From assembly GCA_029168955.1 (NCBI GenBank), contig JAPDOI010001446.1:115284-179283 (forward strand): a DNA stretch of 64,000 nucleotides, written 5' to 3'. A program made the translations under genes and the position numbers. Source of the DNA: Aplectana chamaeleonis. Taxonomy: Eukaryota > Nematoda > Chromadorea > Rhabditida > Cosmocercidae. This document shows, piece after piece, positions 14,451 through 28,853 of this stretch. Within the stretch, counting starts at the first letter, position 1. Each line of letters begins with the position of its first letter. The notes beneath the pieces were generated by a model. The model saw only the letters and a program-made list of their open reading frames with translations. It did not search any database and was not told the DNA's origin.

Positions 14451-17400
14451 CTTTCCCGGCGCTCTGTGGACTCCCAGTTGGGTCCCGTCCACAGTTCCCG
14501 GCGCGCTGTGCACTCCCACTTGGGTCCCGCTTACTTTTACCGGCGCGTTGTGCACTCCCACTTGGGTTCCGTCCACAGTTCCCGGTGCTCTGTTTACTCC
14601 CAGTTGGGTCCCGCCCACATTTTCCGGAGCGCTGTGCATTCCCAGTTGGCTCCCGTCCACTTTTTCCGGAGCGCTGTGCGTTCCCAGTTGGCTCCCGTCC
14701 ACAGTTCCCGGCGCTCTGTGGACTCCCAGTTGGGTCCCGCCTACTTTTACCGGCGCGTTTTGCACTCCTACTTGGGTCCCGTCCACAGTTTCCGGCGCTC
14801 TGTGGACTTCCAGTTGGGTCCCGCCCACTTTTACCGGCGCCCTGTGCACTCCCAGTTGGGCCCCGTCCACATTGCCCGGCGCTCTGTGCACTCCCAGTTG
14901 GGTCCCGTCCACATTGCCCGGCGCTCTGTGCACTCCCAGTTGGGTCCCGCCCACTTCTACCAGCGCGCTGTGCACTCCTACTTGGGGCCCGTCCACAGTT
15001 TCCGGCGCTCTGTGGACTCCCAGTTGGGTCCCGCCCACTTTTACCGGCGCGCTGTGCACTCCTACTTGGGTCCCGCCCACTTTTACCGGCGCGCTGTGCA
15101 CTCCTACTTGGGTCCCGTCCACAGTTACCGGCGCTCTGTGGACTCCCAGTTGGGTCCCGCCCACTTTTACCGGCGCGCTGTGCACTCCTACTTGGGTCCC
15201 GTCACAGTTCCCGGGCGCCTGTGGACTCCCAGTTGGGTCCCGCCCACTTTTTTTCCGGCGCTCTGCGCACTCCTACTTGGCTCCCGTCTGTTTTTCCCGG
15301 CGCGCTGCGCACTCCCTTTTGGGTCCCGTCCACAGTTCCCGGCGCTCTGTGCACCACTCAGTTGGCTCCCGTCCACTGTTCTCGGCGCTGTGGACTCCCA
15401 ATTGGGTCCCGTCCACAGTTTCCGGCGCTCTGTGGACTCCCAGTGGGGTCCCGCCCACTTTTACTGGCGCCCTGCGCCCTCCCACTTGGGTTCCGTCCAC
15501 TTTTCCCGGCGCGCTGTGCACTCCCACTTGGGTCCCGTCCACATTTCCCGGCGCTCTGTGGACTCCCAGTTGGGTCCCGCCTACTTTTACCGGCGCGTTG
15601 TGCACTCCCACTTGGGTTCCGTCCACAGTTCCCGGCGCTCTGTTTACTCCCAGTTGGGTCCCGCCCACTTTTTCCGGAGCGCTGTGCATTCCCAGTTGGG
15701 TCCCGCCCACTTTTTCCGGAGCGCTGTGCATTCCCAGTTGGCTCCCGTCCACTTTTCCCGGCGCGCTGTGCACTCCCACTTGGGTCCCGTCCACATTTCC
15801 CGGCGCTCTGTGGACTCCCAGTTGGGTCCCGCCTACTTTTACCGGAGCGCTGTTCACTCTCACTCGGGTCCCGTCCACTATTCCCGGCGCTCTGTTTACT
15901 CCCAGTTGGGTCCCGCCCACTTTTTCCGGAGCGCTGTGCATTCCCAGTTGGCTCCCGTCCACTTTTCCCGGCGCGCTGTGCACTCCCACTTGGGTCCCGT
16001 CCACAGTTTCCGGCGCTCTGTGGACTCCCGCTTGAGTCCCGCCCACTTTTACCGGCGCGCTGTGCACTCCTACTTGGGTCCCGTCCACTTTTCCGGCGCG
16101 CTGTGCACTCCCAGTTGGGTCCCGTCCACAGTTCCCGGCGCGCTGTGGACTTCCCAGTTGGGTCCCGTCCCACTTTTACCGGCGCGCTGTGCACTCCCAG
16201 TTGGGTCCCGTCCACAGTTTCCGGCGCGCTGTGCACTCCAGTTGGGTCCCGCCCACTTTTACCGGCGCGCTGTGCACTCCCACTTGGGTCCCCACCACTT
16301 TCTCCGGCGCGCTGTGCACTCCCAGTTGGGTCCCGTCCACAGTTCCCGGCGCGCTGTGGACTCCCAGTTGGGTCCCGCCTACTTTTACCGGCGCGTTTTG
16401 CACTCCCACTTGGGTCCCGTCCACAGTTCCCGGCGCTCTGTGGACTCCCAGCTGGGTCCCGCCCACTTTTACCGGCGCGCTGTGCGCTCCTACCTGGGTC
16501 TCGACCACTTTCCCCGGCGCGCTGTGCACTCCCAGTTGGGTCCCGTCCACAGTTCCCGGCGCGCTGTGGACTCCCAGTTGGGTCCTGCCCACTTTTACCG
16601 GCGCGCTGTGCACTCCACTTGGGTCCCGTCCACAGTTCCCGGCGCTCTGTGGACTCCCAGTTGGGTCCCGCCCACTTTTACCGGCGCGCTGTGCACTCCT
16701 ACTTGGGTCCCGTCCACTTTTCCGGCGCCCTGTGCACTCCCAGTTGGGTCCCGTCCACAGTTCCCGGCGCGCTGTGCACTCTCACTTGGGTCCCGCCCAT
16801 TTTTACCGGAGCACTTCCATTTTTCCGGCGCCCTACGGACTCCCGCTTGGGTCCCGCCCACTTTTACCGGCGCGGTGTGCACTCCCACTTGGGTCCCGTC
16901 CACTTTCTCCGGCGCGCTGTGCACTCCCAGTTGTGTCCCGTCCACAGTTCCCGGCGCGCTGTGGACTCCCACTTGGGTCCCGCCCACTTTTACCGGCGCG
17001 CTGTGCACTCCAGTTGGCTCCCGTCCACAGTTCCCGGCGCTCTACGCACTCCCAGTTGGGTCCCGCCCACTTTTACCGGCGCGCTGTGCACTCCTACTTG
17101 GGTCCCGTCCACTTTTCCGGCGCCCTGTGCACTCCCAGTTGGGTCCCGTCCACAGTTCCCGGCGCGCTACCCACTCTCACTTGGGTCCTGCCCATTTACC
17201 GGAGCACTTCCATTTTCCGGCGCCCTACGAAGTCCCGCTTGGGTCCCGCCCACTTTTACCGGTGCGGTGTGCACTCCTACTTGGGTCCCCACCACTTTCT
17301 CCCGAGCCCTGTGCACTCCCAGTTGGGTCCCGTCCCCAGTTCCCGGCGCGCTCCCCGCCCTCACTTGGGCCCTGCCCATTTTTACCGGGGCGCTCCTACT

Positions 17401-20400
17401 TATCCGGCGCCCTACGGAGTCCCGCTTTGGTCCCGCCCACTTTTACCGGCGCGGTGTGCACTCCTACTTGAATCCCGGCCACTTTTCCGGCGCGCTGTGC
17501 ACTCCCAGTTGGGTCCCGTCCACAGTTCCCGGCGCGCTGTGCACTCTCACTTGGGTCCCGCCCACTTTTACCGGAGCACTTCCATTTTTCCGGCGCCCTA
17601 CGAAGTCCCGCTTGGGTCCCGCCCACTTTTACAAGCGCGCTGTGCACTCATACTTGGGTTCCAACCACTTTCTCCGAAGCCCTACGCACTCCCAGTTGTG
17701 TCTCGTCCACAGTTCCCGGCGCTCTGTGCACTCCCAGTTGGGTCCCGCCCACTTCTACCAGCGCGGTGTGCACTCCCAGTTGGGTCCCGTCCACAGTTCC
17801 CGGCGCCCTACGGACTTCCAGTTGGGTCCCGCCCACTTTTACCGGCGCGGTGTGCACTCCTACTTGAATCCCGTCCACTTTTCCGGCGCCCTATGCACTC
17901 CCAGTTAGGTCCCGTCCACAGTTCCCGGCGCGCTACCCACTCTCACTTGGGTCCCGCCCACTTTTACCGGCGCACTTCCATTTTTCCGGCGCCCTACGGA
18001 CTCCCGCTTGGGTCCCGCCCACTTTTACCGGCGCGGTGTGCACTCCTACTTGGGTCCCCACCACTTTCTCCGGCGCCCTACGCACTCCCAGTTGTGTCTC
18101 GTCCACAGTTCTCGGCGCGCTACCCACTCCCACTTGGGTCCTGCCCATTTTTACCGGCGCGCTGTGCACCTACTTGGGTCCCGTCCACAGTCCGGCGCCC
18201 TACGCACTCCCAGTTGGGTCCCGCCCACTTTTACCGGCGCACTGTGCACTCCTACTTGGATCCCAGCCACTTTTCCGACGCCCTATGCCCTCCCAGTTAG
18301 GTCTCGTCCACAGTTCCCGGCGCGCTACCCACTCTCACTTGGGTCCTGCCCACTTTTACCGGCGCCCTTCCACTTTTCCGGCGCCCTACGGAGTCCCGCT
18401 TGGGTCCCGCCCACCTTTACCGGCGCGGTGTGCACTCCTAGTTGGATCCCGACCATTTTTCCCGGCGCCCTACGCACTCATACTTGGGTTCCAACCACTT
18501 TTTCCGGCGCCCTGTGCACTCCCAGTTGGGCCCCGTCCACATTGCCCGGCGCTCTGTGCACTCCTACTTGAATCCCGGCCACTTTTTCGGCGCCATATGC
18601 ACTCCCAGTTGGGTCCCGTCCACAGTTCCCGGCGCGCTACCCACTCTCAGTTGGGTCCTGCCCACTTTTACCGGCGCGCTGTGCACCTCTTTGGGTCCGT
18701 CCACAGTTCCCGGCGCTCCCGTTCGATCATTTTTACCGGCACCCTGTGCACTCCCAGTTGGGTCCCGTCCACTTTTACCGGCGCGCTGTGCACTTGGGTC
18801 CCGTCCACAGCCCCGGCGCTCTACGGAGTCCCGCTTAATTCCCGCCCACTTTTACCGGCGCGGTGTGCACTCCTACTTGTGTCCCCACCACTTTCTCCGG
18901 AGCCCTACGCACTCCCAGTTGTGTCTCTTCCACAGTTCCCGGTGCGCTACGCACTCTCACTCGGGTCTTGCCCACTTTTATCGGCGCGCATCCACTTTTC
19001 CGGCGCACTACGCACTCCCAGTTGTGTTGCGCCCACATTTGCCGGCGCGCTGTGCACTCCTACTTGGATCCCGACAATTTTTCCCGGCGCCCTACGCACT
19101 CCTAGTTGGGTCCCGTCCACTTTTACCGGCTCGCTGTGCACTCCTACTTGGGTCCCGACCACTTTTTCCGGCGCCCTGTGCACTGCCAGTTGGGTCCCGC
19201 CCACTTTGTCAGCGCTGTGCACTCCTACTTGGATCCCGGCCACTTTTTCGACGCCCTATGCACTCCCAGTTGGGTCCCGTCCACAGTTTCCGGCGCGCTA
19301 CGCACTCTCACTTGGGTCCTGCCCACTTTTACCGGTGCGCTTCCACTTATCCGGCGCCCTACGGAGTCCCGCTTGGGTTCCGTCCACTTTTACCGGCGCG
19401 CTGTGCACTCATACTTGGGTCCCCACCACTTTCTCCGGAGCCCTACGCACTCCCAGTTGTGTCTCGTCCACAGTTCCCGGCGCGCTACCCACTCACTTGG
19501 GTCCTGCCCATTTTACCGGCGCGCTGTCCACTTATCCGGCGCCCTACGGAGTCCCGCTTGGGTTCCGTCCACGTTTACCGGTGCGGTGTGCACTCCTACT
19601 TGGGTCCCCACCACTTTCTACGGAGCCCTACGCACTCCCAGTTGTGTCTCGTCCACAGTTCCCGGCGCGCTACCCACTCTCACTTGGGTCCTGCCCATTT
19701 TTACCGGCGCGCTGTCCACTCTTACCGGCGTCCCGTCCACAGTTCCCGGCGCTCTGTGGACTCCCAGTTCTGCCTTCCCCATTTTTACCAGCGCACTGTG
19801 CTCTCCTACTTGGTTCCCGGCCTCTTTTTCGACGCCCTATGCACTCCCAGTTAGGTCCCGTCCACAGTTCCCGACGCGCTACCCACTCTCACTTGGGTCC
19901 TGCCCATTTTTACCGGAGCACTTCCATTTTTCCGGCGCCCTACGGAGTCCCGCTTGGGTCCCGCCCACTTTTACCAGCGCGGAGTGCACCTCTAGTTGGG
20001 TCCCGTCCACTTTTACCGGCGCGGTGTGCACTCCTAGTTGTGTCCCGCCCACTTTTGCCGGCGCACTGTGCACTCCTACTTGGATCCCGGCCACTTTTTC
20101 GACGCCCTATGCACTCCCAGTTAGGTCCCGTCCACAGTTCCCGGCGCGCTACCCACTCTCACTTGGGTCCTGCCCATTTTTACCGGAGCACTTCCATTTT
20201 CCGGCGCCCTATGGAGTCCCGCTTGGGTCCCGCCCACTTTTACCGGCGCGGTGTGCACTCCTACTTGGTCCCCACCACTTTCCCCGGAGCCCTACGCACT
20301 CCCAGTTGTGTCTCGTCCACAGTTCCCGGTGAGCTACGCACCACTCTCACTTGGGTCCTGCCCACTTTTACCGGCGCGCTTCCACTTTTCCGGCGCTCTA

Positions 20401-23400
20401 CGGAGTCCCGCTTGAGTCCCGCCCACTTGAACCGGCGCGGTGCGCACTCCCACTTGGGTCCCCACCACTTTCTCCGGAGCCCTTCGCACTCCCAGTTGTG
20501 TATCGTCCACAGTTCCCGGCGCGCTACCCACTCTCACTTGGGTCCTGCCCATTTTTACCGGCGCGCTTCCACTCATCCGGCGCCCTACGCACTCCCAGTT
20601 GGGTCCCGCCCATTTTTACCGGCGCACTGTGCACTCCTACTTGGATCCCGGCCACTTTTCCGACGCCCTATGCACTCCCAGTTAGGTCCCGTCCACAGTT
20701 CCCGGCGCGCTACCCACTCTCACTTGGGTCGTGCCCATTTTTACCGGAGCACTTCCATTTTCCGGCGCCCTACGGAGTCCCGCTTGGGTCCCGCCCACTT
20801 TTACCGGTGCGTTGTGCACTCCTACTTGGGTCCCCACCACTTTCTCCGGAGCCCTACGCACTCCCAGTTGTGTCTCGTCCACAGTTCCCGGCGGGCTACC
20901 CACTCTCACTTGGGTCCTGCCCATTTTTACCGGGGCGCTTCCACTTATCCGGCGCCCTACGGAGTCCCGCTTTGGTCCCGCCCACTTTTACCGGCGCGGT
21001 GTGCACTCCTACTTGGATCCCGGCCACTTTTCCGACGCCCTATGCACTCCCAGTTAGGTCCCGTCCACAGTTCCCGGCGCGCTACCCACTCTCACTTGGG
21101 TCCTGCCCATTTTTACCGGAGCACTTCCATTTTTCCGGCGCCCTATGGAGTCCCGCTTGGGTCCCGCCCACTTTTACCGGCGCGGTGTGCACTCCTACTT
21201 GGGTCCCCACCACTTTCTCCGAAGCCCTACGCACTCCCAGTTGTGTCTCGTCCACAGTTCTCGGCGCGCTACCCACTCTCACTTGGGTGCTGCCCATTTT
21301 TACCGGCGCGCTTCCACTCATCCGGCGCCCTACGCACTCCCAGTTGTGTCCCGCCCATTTTTACCGGCGCACTGTGCACTCCTACTTGGATCCCAGCCAC
21401 TTTTCCGACGCCCTGTGCACTCCCAGTTAGGTCCCGTCCACAGTTCCCGGCGCGCTACCCACTCTCACTTGGGTCGTGCCCATTTTTACCGGAGCACTTC
21501 CATTTTCCGGCGCCCTACGGAGTCCCGCTTGGGTCCCGCCCACTTTTACCGGTGCGTTGTGCACTCCTACTTGGGTCCCCACCACTTTCTCCGGAGCCCT
21601 ACGCACTCCCAGTTGTGTCTCGTCCACAGTTCCCGGCGAGCTACCCACTCTCACTTGGGTCCTGCCCATTTTTACCGGGGCGCTTCCACTTATCCGGCGC
21701 CCTACGGAGTCCCGCTTGGGTTCCGCCCACGTTTACCGGTGCGGTGTGCACTCCTACTTGGATCCCGGCCACTTTTTCGACGCCCTATGCACTCCCAGTT
21801 AGGTCCCGTACACAGTTCCCGGCGCGCTACGCACTCTCACTTGGGTCCTGCCCACTTTTACCGGTGCGCTTCCACTTATCCGGCGCCCTACGGAGTCCCG
21901 CTTGGGTTCCGCCCACTTTTACCGGTGCGGTGTGCACTCCTACTTGGGTCCTCACCACTTTCTCCGGAGCCCTACGCACTCCCAGTTGTGTCTCGTCCAC
22001 AGTTCCCGGTGCGCTACGCACTCTCACTTGGGTCCTGTCCATTTTTACCGGCGCACTGTGCACTCCTACTTGGATCCCGTCCACAGTTCGGCGCTCAGGA
22101 CTTCCAGCTGTGTCTTGCCCATTTTTACCAGCGCACTGTGCACTCCTACTTGGTTCCCGGCCACTTTTTCGACGCCCTATGCACTCCCAGTTGGGTCCCG
22201 TCCACAGTTCCCGACGCGCTACCCACTCACTTGGGTCCCGCCCATTTTTACCGGAGCACTTCCATTTTTCCGGCGCCCTACGGAGTCCCGCTTGGGTCCC
22301 GCCCACTTTTACCAGCGCGGAGTGCACCTCTACTTGGGTCCCGACCACTTTTTCCGGCGCCCTAGGCACTCCCAGTTAGGTCCCGCCCACTTTTGCCAGC
22401 GCGCTGTGCACTCCTACTTGGATCCCGGCCACTTTTTCGACGCCCCATGCACTCCCAGTTAGGTCCCGTACACAGTTCCCGGCGCGCTACGCACTCTCAC
22501 TTGGGTCCTGCCCACTTTTACCGGTGCGCTTCCACTTATCCGGCGCCCTACGGAGTCCCGCTTGGGTTCCGCCCACTTTTACCGGTGCGTTGTGCACTCC
22601 TACTTGGGTCCCCACCACTTTCTCCGGAGCCCTACGCACTCCCAGTTGTGTCTCGTCCACAGTTCCCGGCGGGCTACCCACTCTCACTTGGGTCCTGCCC
22701 ATTTTTACCGGGGCGCTCTGTGGACTTGTCCGGCGCCCTACCGGAGTCCCGCTTGGGTTCCGCCCACGTTTCCCGGTGCGGTGTGCACTCCTACTTGGGT
22801 CCCCACCACTTTCTACGGAGCCCTACGCACTCCCAGTTGTGTCTCGTCCACAGTTCCCGGCGCGCTACCCACTCTCACTTGGGTCCTGCCCATTTTTACC
22901 GGCGCGCTTCCACTTATCCGGCGCCCTACGCACTCCCAGTTGTGTCTTGCCCATTTTTACCAGCGCACTGTGCACTCCTACTTGGTTCCCGGTCACTTTT
23001 TCGACGCCCTATGCACTCCCAGTTAGGTCCCGTCCACAGTTCCCGACGCGCTACCCACTCTCACTTGGGTCCTGCCCATTTTTACCGGAGCACTTCCATT
23101 TTTCCGGCGCCCTACGGAGTCCCGCTTGGGTCCCGCCCACTTTTACCAGCGCGGAGTGCACCTCTAGTTGGGTCCCGTCCACTTTTACCGGCGCGTTGTG
23201 CACTCCTAGTTGTGTCCCGCCCACTTTTGCCAGCGCACTGTGCACTCCTACTTGGATCCCGGCCACTTTTTCGACGCCCTATGCACTCCCAGTTGGGTCC
23301 CGTACACAGTTCCCGGCGCGCTGTGGCACTCTCAGTTGGGTCCTGCCCACTTTTACCGGTGCGCTGTGCACTCCGGCGCTCTACGGGTCCGCAGTTCCGC

Positions 23401-26400
23401 CCACTTTACCGGCGCGGTGTGGCACTCCTACTTGGGTCCCGCCCACTTTCTACCGGCGCCTACGCACTCCCAGTTGTGTCTCGTCCACAGTTCCCGGCGC
23501 GCTACCACTCTCACTTGGTCCCGCCCACTTTTACCGGCGCGCTGTCCACTTATCCGGCGCCCTACGTCCCGTCCAGCTTTACCGGCGCCTGTGGCACTCC
23601 TACTTGGTCCCGGCCACTTTTTCGGCGCGCTGTGCACTCCTACTTGGGTCCCGTCCACAGTTCCCGGCGCCGCTGCCCATTTTACTGGACTTCCATTTTT
23701 TGTTGGAGTCCGCGCCCACTTTTACCAGCGCGCACTCGGGTCCCGTCCACTTTTACCGGCGCGTTGTGCACTCCTAGTTGTGTCCCGCCCACTTTTGCCA
23801 GCGCACTGTGCACTCCTACTTGTATCCCGGCCACTTTTTCGACGCCCTATGCACTCCCAGTTAGGTCCCGTACACAGTGCCCGGCCCGCTACGCACTCTC
23901 ACTTGGGTCCTGCCCACTTTTACCGGTGCGCTTCCACTTATCCGGCGCCCTACGGAGTCCCGCTTGGGTTCCGCCCACTTTTACCGGTGCGGTGTGCACT
24001 CCTACTTGGGTCCCCACCACTTTCTACGGAGCCCTACGCACTCCCAGTTGTGTCTCGTCCACAGTTCCCGGCGCGCTACACACTCTCACTTGGGTCCTGC
24101 CCATTTTTACCGGCGCGCTTCCACTTATCCGGCGCCCTACGCACTCCCAGTTGTGTCTTGCCCATTTTTACCAGCGCACTGTGCACTCCTACTTGGTTCC
24201 CGGCCACTTTTTCGACGCCCTATGCACTCCCAGTTAGGTCCCGTCCACAGTTCCCGACGCGCTACCCACTCTCACTTGGGTCCTGCCCATTTTTACCGGA
24301 GCACTTCCATTTTTCCGGCGCCCTACGGAGTCCCGCTTGGGTCCCGCCCACTTTTACCAGCGCGGAGTGCACCTCTAGTTGGGTCCCGTCCACTTTTACC
24401 GGCGCGTTGTGCACTCCTAGTTGTGTCCCGCCCACTTTTGCCAGCGCACTGTGCACTCCTACTTGGATCCCGGCCACTTTTTCGACGCCCTATGCACTCC
24501 CAGTTAGGTCCCGTACACAGTTCCCGGCGCGCTACGCACTCTCACTTGGGTCCTGCCCACTTTTACCGGTGCGCTTCCACTTATCCGGCGCCCTACGGAG
24601 TCCCGCTTGGGTTCCGCCCACTTTTACCGGTGCGGTGTGCACTCCTACTTGGGTCCCCACCACTTTCTACGGAGCCCTACGCACTCCCAGTTGTGTCTCG
24701 TCCACAGTTCCCGGCGCGCTACCCACTCTCACTTGGGTCCTGCCCATTTTTACCGGCGCGCTTCCACTTATCCGGCGCCCTACGCACTCCCAGTTGTGTC
24801 TTGCCCATTTTTACCAGCGCACTGTGCACTCCTACTTGGTTCCCGGCCACTTTTTCGACGCCCTATGCACTCCCAGTTAGGTCCCGTCCACAGTTCCCGA
24901 CGCGCTACCCACTCTCACTTGGGTCCTGCCCATTTTTACCGGAGCACTTCCATTTTTCCGGCGCCCTACGGAGTCCCGCTTGGGTCCCGCCCACTTTTAC
25001 CAGCGCGGAGTGCACCTCTACTTGGGTCCCGACCACTTTTTCCGGCGCCCTAGGCACTCCCAGTTAGGTCCCGCCCACTTTTGCCAGCGCGCTGTGCACT
25101 CCTACTTGGATCCCGGCCACTTTTTCGACGCCCCATGCACTCCCAGTTAGGTCCCGTACACAGTTCCCGGCGCGCTACGCACTCTCACTTGGGTCCTGCC
25201 CACTTTTACCGGTGCGCTTCCACTTATCCGGCGCCCTACGGAGTCCCGCTTGGGTTCCGCCCACTTTTACCGGTGCGTTGTGCACTCCTACTTGGGTCCC
25301 CACCACTTTCTCCGGAGCCCTACGCACTCCCAGTTGTGTCTCGTCCACAGTTCCCGGCGGGCTACCCACTCTCACTTGGGTCCTGCCCATTTTTACCGGG
25401 GCGCTTCCACTTATCCGGCGCCCTACGGAGTCCCGCTTGGGTTCCGCCCACGTTTACCGGTGCGGTGTGCACTCCTACTTGGGTCCCCACCACTTTCTAC
25501 GGAGCCCTACGCACTCCCAGTTGTGTCTCGTCCACAGTTCCCGGCGCGCTACCCACTCTCACTTGGGTCCTGCCCATTTTTACCGGCGCGCTTCCACTTA
25601 TCCGGCGCCCTACGCACTCCCAGTTGTGTCTTGCCCATTTTTACCAGCGCACTCTGCACTCCTACTTGGTTCCCGGTCACTTTTTCGACGCCCTATGCAC
25701 TCCCAGTTAGGTCCCGTCCACAGTTCCCGACGCGCTACCCACTCTCACTTGGGTCCTGCCCATTTTACCGGAGCACTTCCATTTTTCCGGCGCCCTACGG
25801 AGTCCCGCTTGGGTCCCGCCCACTTTTACCAGCGCGGAGTGCACCTCTAGTTGGGTCCCGTCCACTTTTACCGGCGCGTTGTGCACTCCTAGGTGTGTCC
25901 CGCCCACTTTTGCCAGCGCACTGTGCACTCCTACTTGGATCCCGGCCACTTTTTCGACGCCCTATGCACTCCCAGTTAGGTCCCGTCCACAGTTCCCGAC
26001 GCGCTACCCACTCTCACTTGGGTCCTGCCCATTTTTACCGGAGCACTTCCATTTTTCCGGCGCCCTACGGAGTCCCGCTTGGGTCCCGCCCACTTTTACC
26101 AGCGCGGAGTGCACCTCTAGTTGGGTCCCGTCCACTTATCCGGCGCCCTACGCACTCCCAGTTGTGTCTTGCCCATTTTTACCAGCGCACTGTGCACTCC
26201 TACTTGGTTCCCGGCCACTTTTTCGATGCCCTATGCACTCCCAGTTAGGTCCCGTCCACAGTTCCCGACGCGCTACCCACTCTCACTTGGGTCCTGCCCA
26301 TTTTTACCGGAGCACGTCCATTTTTCCGGCGCCCTACGGAGTCCCGCTTGGGTCCCGCCCACTTTTACCAGCGCGTAGTGCACCTCTAGTTGGGTCCCGT

Positions 26401-28853
26401 CCACTTTTACCGGCGCGGTGTGCACTCCTAGTTGTGTCCCGCCCACTTTTGCCAGCGCACTGTGCACTCCTACTTGGATCCCGGCCACTTTTTCGACGCC
26501 CTATGCACTCCCAGTTAGGTCCCGTCCACAGTTCCTGGCGCGCTACCCACTCTCACTTGGGTCCTGCCCATTTTTACCGGAGCACTTCCATTTTTCCGGC
26601 GCCCTACGGAGTCCCGCTTGTGTCCCGCCCTTTTTTACCGGCGCGGTGTGCACTTCTACTTGGTCCCCACCACTTTCCCCGAAGCCCTACGCACTCCCAG
26701 TTGTGTCTCGTCCACAGTTCCCGGTGCGCTACGCACCACTCTCACTTGGGTCCTGCCCACTTTTACCGGCGCGCTTCCACTTTTCCGGCGCTCTACGGAG
26801 TCCCGCTTGAGTCCCGCCCACTTGAACCGGCGCGGTGCGCACTCCCACTTGGGTCCCCACCACTTTCTCCGGAGCCCTACGCACTCCCAGTTGTGTATCG
26901 TCCACAGTTCCCGGCGCGCTACCCACTCTCACTTGGGTCCTGCCCATTTTTACCGGCGCGCTTCCACTCATCCGGCGCCCTACGCACTCCCAGTTGGGTC
27001 CCGCCCATTTTTACCGGCGCACTGTGCACTCCTACTTGGATCCCGGCCACTTTTCCGACGCCCTATGCACTCCCAGTTAGGTCCCGTCCACAGTTCCCGG
27101 CGCGCTACCCACTCTCACTTGGGTCCTGCCCATTTTTACCGGAGCACTTCCATTTTTCCGGCGCCCTACGAAGTCCCGCTTGGGTCCCGCCCACTTTTAT
27201 CGGTGCGGTGTGCACTCCTACTTGGGTCCCCACCACTTTCTCCCGAGCCCTACGCACTCCCAGTTGTGTCTCGTCCACAGTTCCCGGCGCGCTACCCGCT
27301 CTCACTTGGGTCCTGCCCATTTTTACCGGGGCGCTCCTACTTATCCGGCGCCCTACGGAGTCCCGCTTTGGTCCCGCCCACTTTTACCGGCGCGGTGTGC
27401 ACTCCTACTTGAATCCCGGCCACTTTTCCGACGCCCTATGCACTCCCAGTTAGGTCCCGTCCACAGTTCCCGGCGCGCTACCCACTCTCACTTGGGTCCT
27501 GCCCATTTTTACCGGAGCACTTCCATTTTTCCGGCGCCCTACGGAGTCCCGCTTGGGTCCCGCCCACTTTTACCGGCGCGGTGTGCACTCCTACTTGGGT
27601 CCCCACCACTTTCTCCGAAGCCCTACGCACTCCCAGTTGTGTCTCGTCCACAGTTCTCGGCGCGCTACCCACTCTCACTTGGGTCCTGCCCATTTTTACC
27701 GGCGCGCTTCCACTCATCCGGCGCCCTACGCACTCCCAGTTGTGTCCCGCCCATTTTTACCGGCGCACTGTGCACTCCTACTTGGATCCCAGCCACTTTT
27801 CCGACGCCCTATGCCCTCCCAGTTAGGTCTCGTCCACAGTTCCCGGCGCGCTACCCACTCTCACTTGGGTCGTGCTCATTTTTACCGGAGCACTTCCATT
27901 TTCCGGCGCCCTACGGAGTCCCGCTTGGGTCCCGCCCACTTTTACCGGCGCGGTGTGCACCCCTAGTTGGGTCCCGACCATTTTACCGGCACCCTACGCA
28001 CTCCTAGTTGGGTCCCGTCCACTTTTACCGGCGCGGTGTGCACTCCTAGTTGTGTCCCGCCCACTTTTGCCAGCGCACTGTGCACTCCTACTTGAATCCC
28101 GGCCACTTTTTCGAAGCCATATGCACTCCCAGTTAGGTCCCGTCCACAGTTCCCGGCGCGCTACCCACTCTCACTTGGGTCCTGCCCATTATTACCGGCG
28201 CGCTTCCATTTTTCCGGCGCCCTACGGAGTCCCGCTTGGGGCCCGATCATTTTTACCGGCACCCTACGCACTCCTAGTTGGGTCCCGTCCACTTTTACCG
28301 GCGCGCTTCCACTTTTCCGGCGCTCTACGGAGTCCCGCTTGGGTCCCGCCCACTTTTACCGGCGCGGTGTGCACTCCTACTTGTGTCCCCACCACTTTCT
28401 CCGGAGCCCTACGCACTCCCAGTTGTGTCTCTTCCACAGTTCCCGGTGCGCTACGCACTCTCACTTGGGTCTTGCCCACTTTTATCGGCGCGCATCCACT
28501 TTTCCGGCGCACTACGCACTCCCAGTTGTGTCGCGCCCACATTTGCCGGCGCGCTGTGCACTCCTACTTGGATCCCGACAATTTTTCCCGGCGCCCTACG
28601 CACTCCTAGTTGGGTCCCGTCCACTTTTACCGGCTCGCTGTGCACTCCTACTTGGGTCCCGACCACTTTTTCCGGCGCCCTAGGCACTGCCAGTTAGGTC
28701 CCGCCCACTTTTGTCAGCGCGCTGTGCACTCCTACTTGGATCCCGGCCACTTTTTCGACGCCCTATGCACTCCCAGTTAGGTCCCGTCCACAGTTCCCGG
28801 CGCGCTACGCACTCTCACTTGGGTCCTGCCCACTTTTACCGGTGCGCTTCCAC
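14451..28853. repeat. Diverged satellite domain with block duplications
   Basis: Monomers here still have the 42-bp frame and the TTGGGTCCC core but are far more variable. New types appear (GCGCTACCCACTCTCACTTG, GCCCTACGGAGTCCCGCTTG, CCACCACTTTCTCCGGAGCC, CTTGGATCCCGGCCACTTTT), as do truncated or fused monomers. Stops are frequent, so ORFs are short and frame-hopping. Long blocks recur: about 20.33-21.4 kb matches 26.73-27.8 kb (offset about 6,395), 18.83-19.24 kb matches 28.33-28.70 kb (offset 9,504), 22.39-22.70 kb matches 25.08-25.39 kb (offset 2,688), and 23.05-23.27 kb matches 24.26-24.48 kb (offset 1,211). This looks like an older part of the array reshaped by local segmental duplication. 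Confidence 0.88.
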
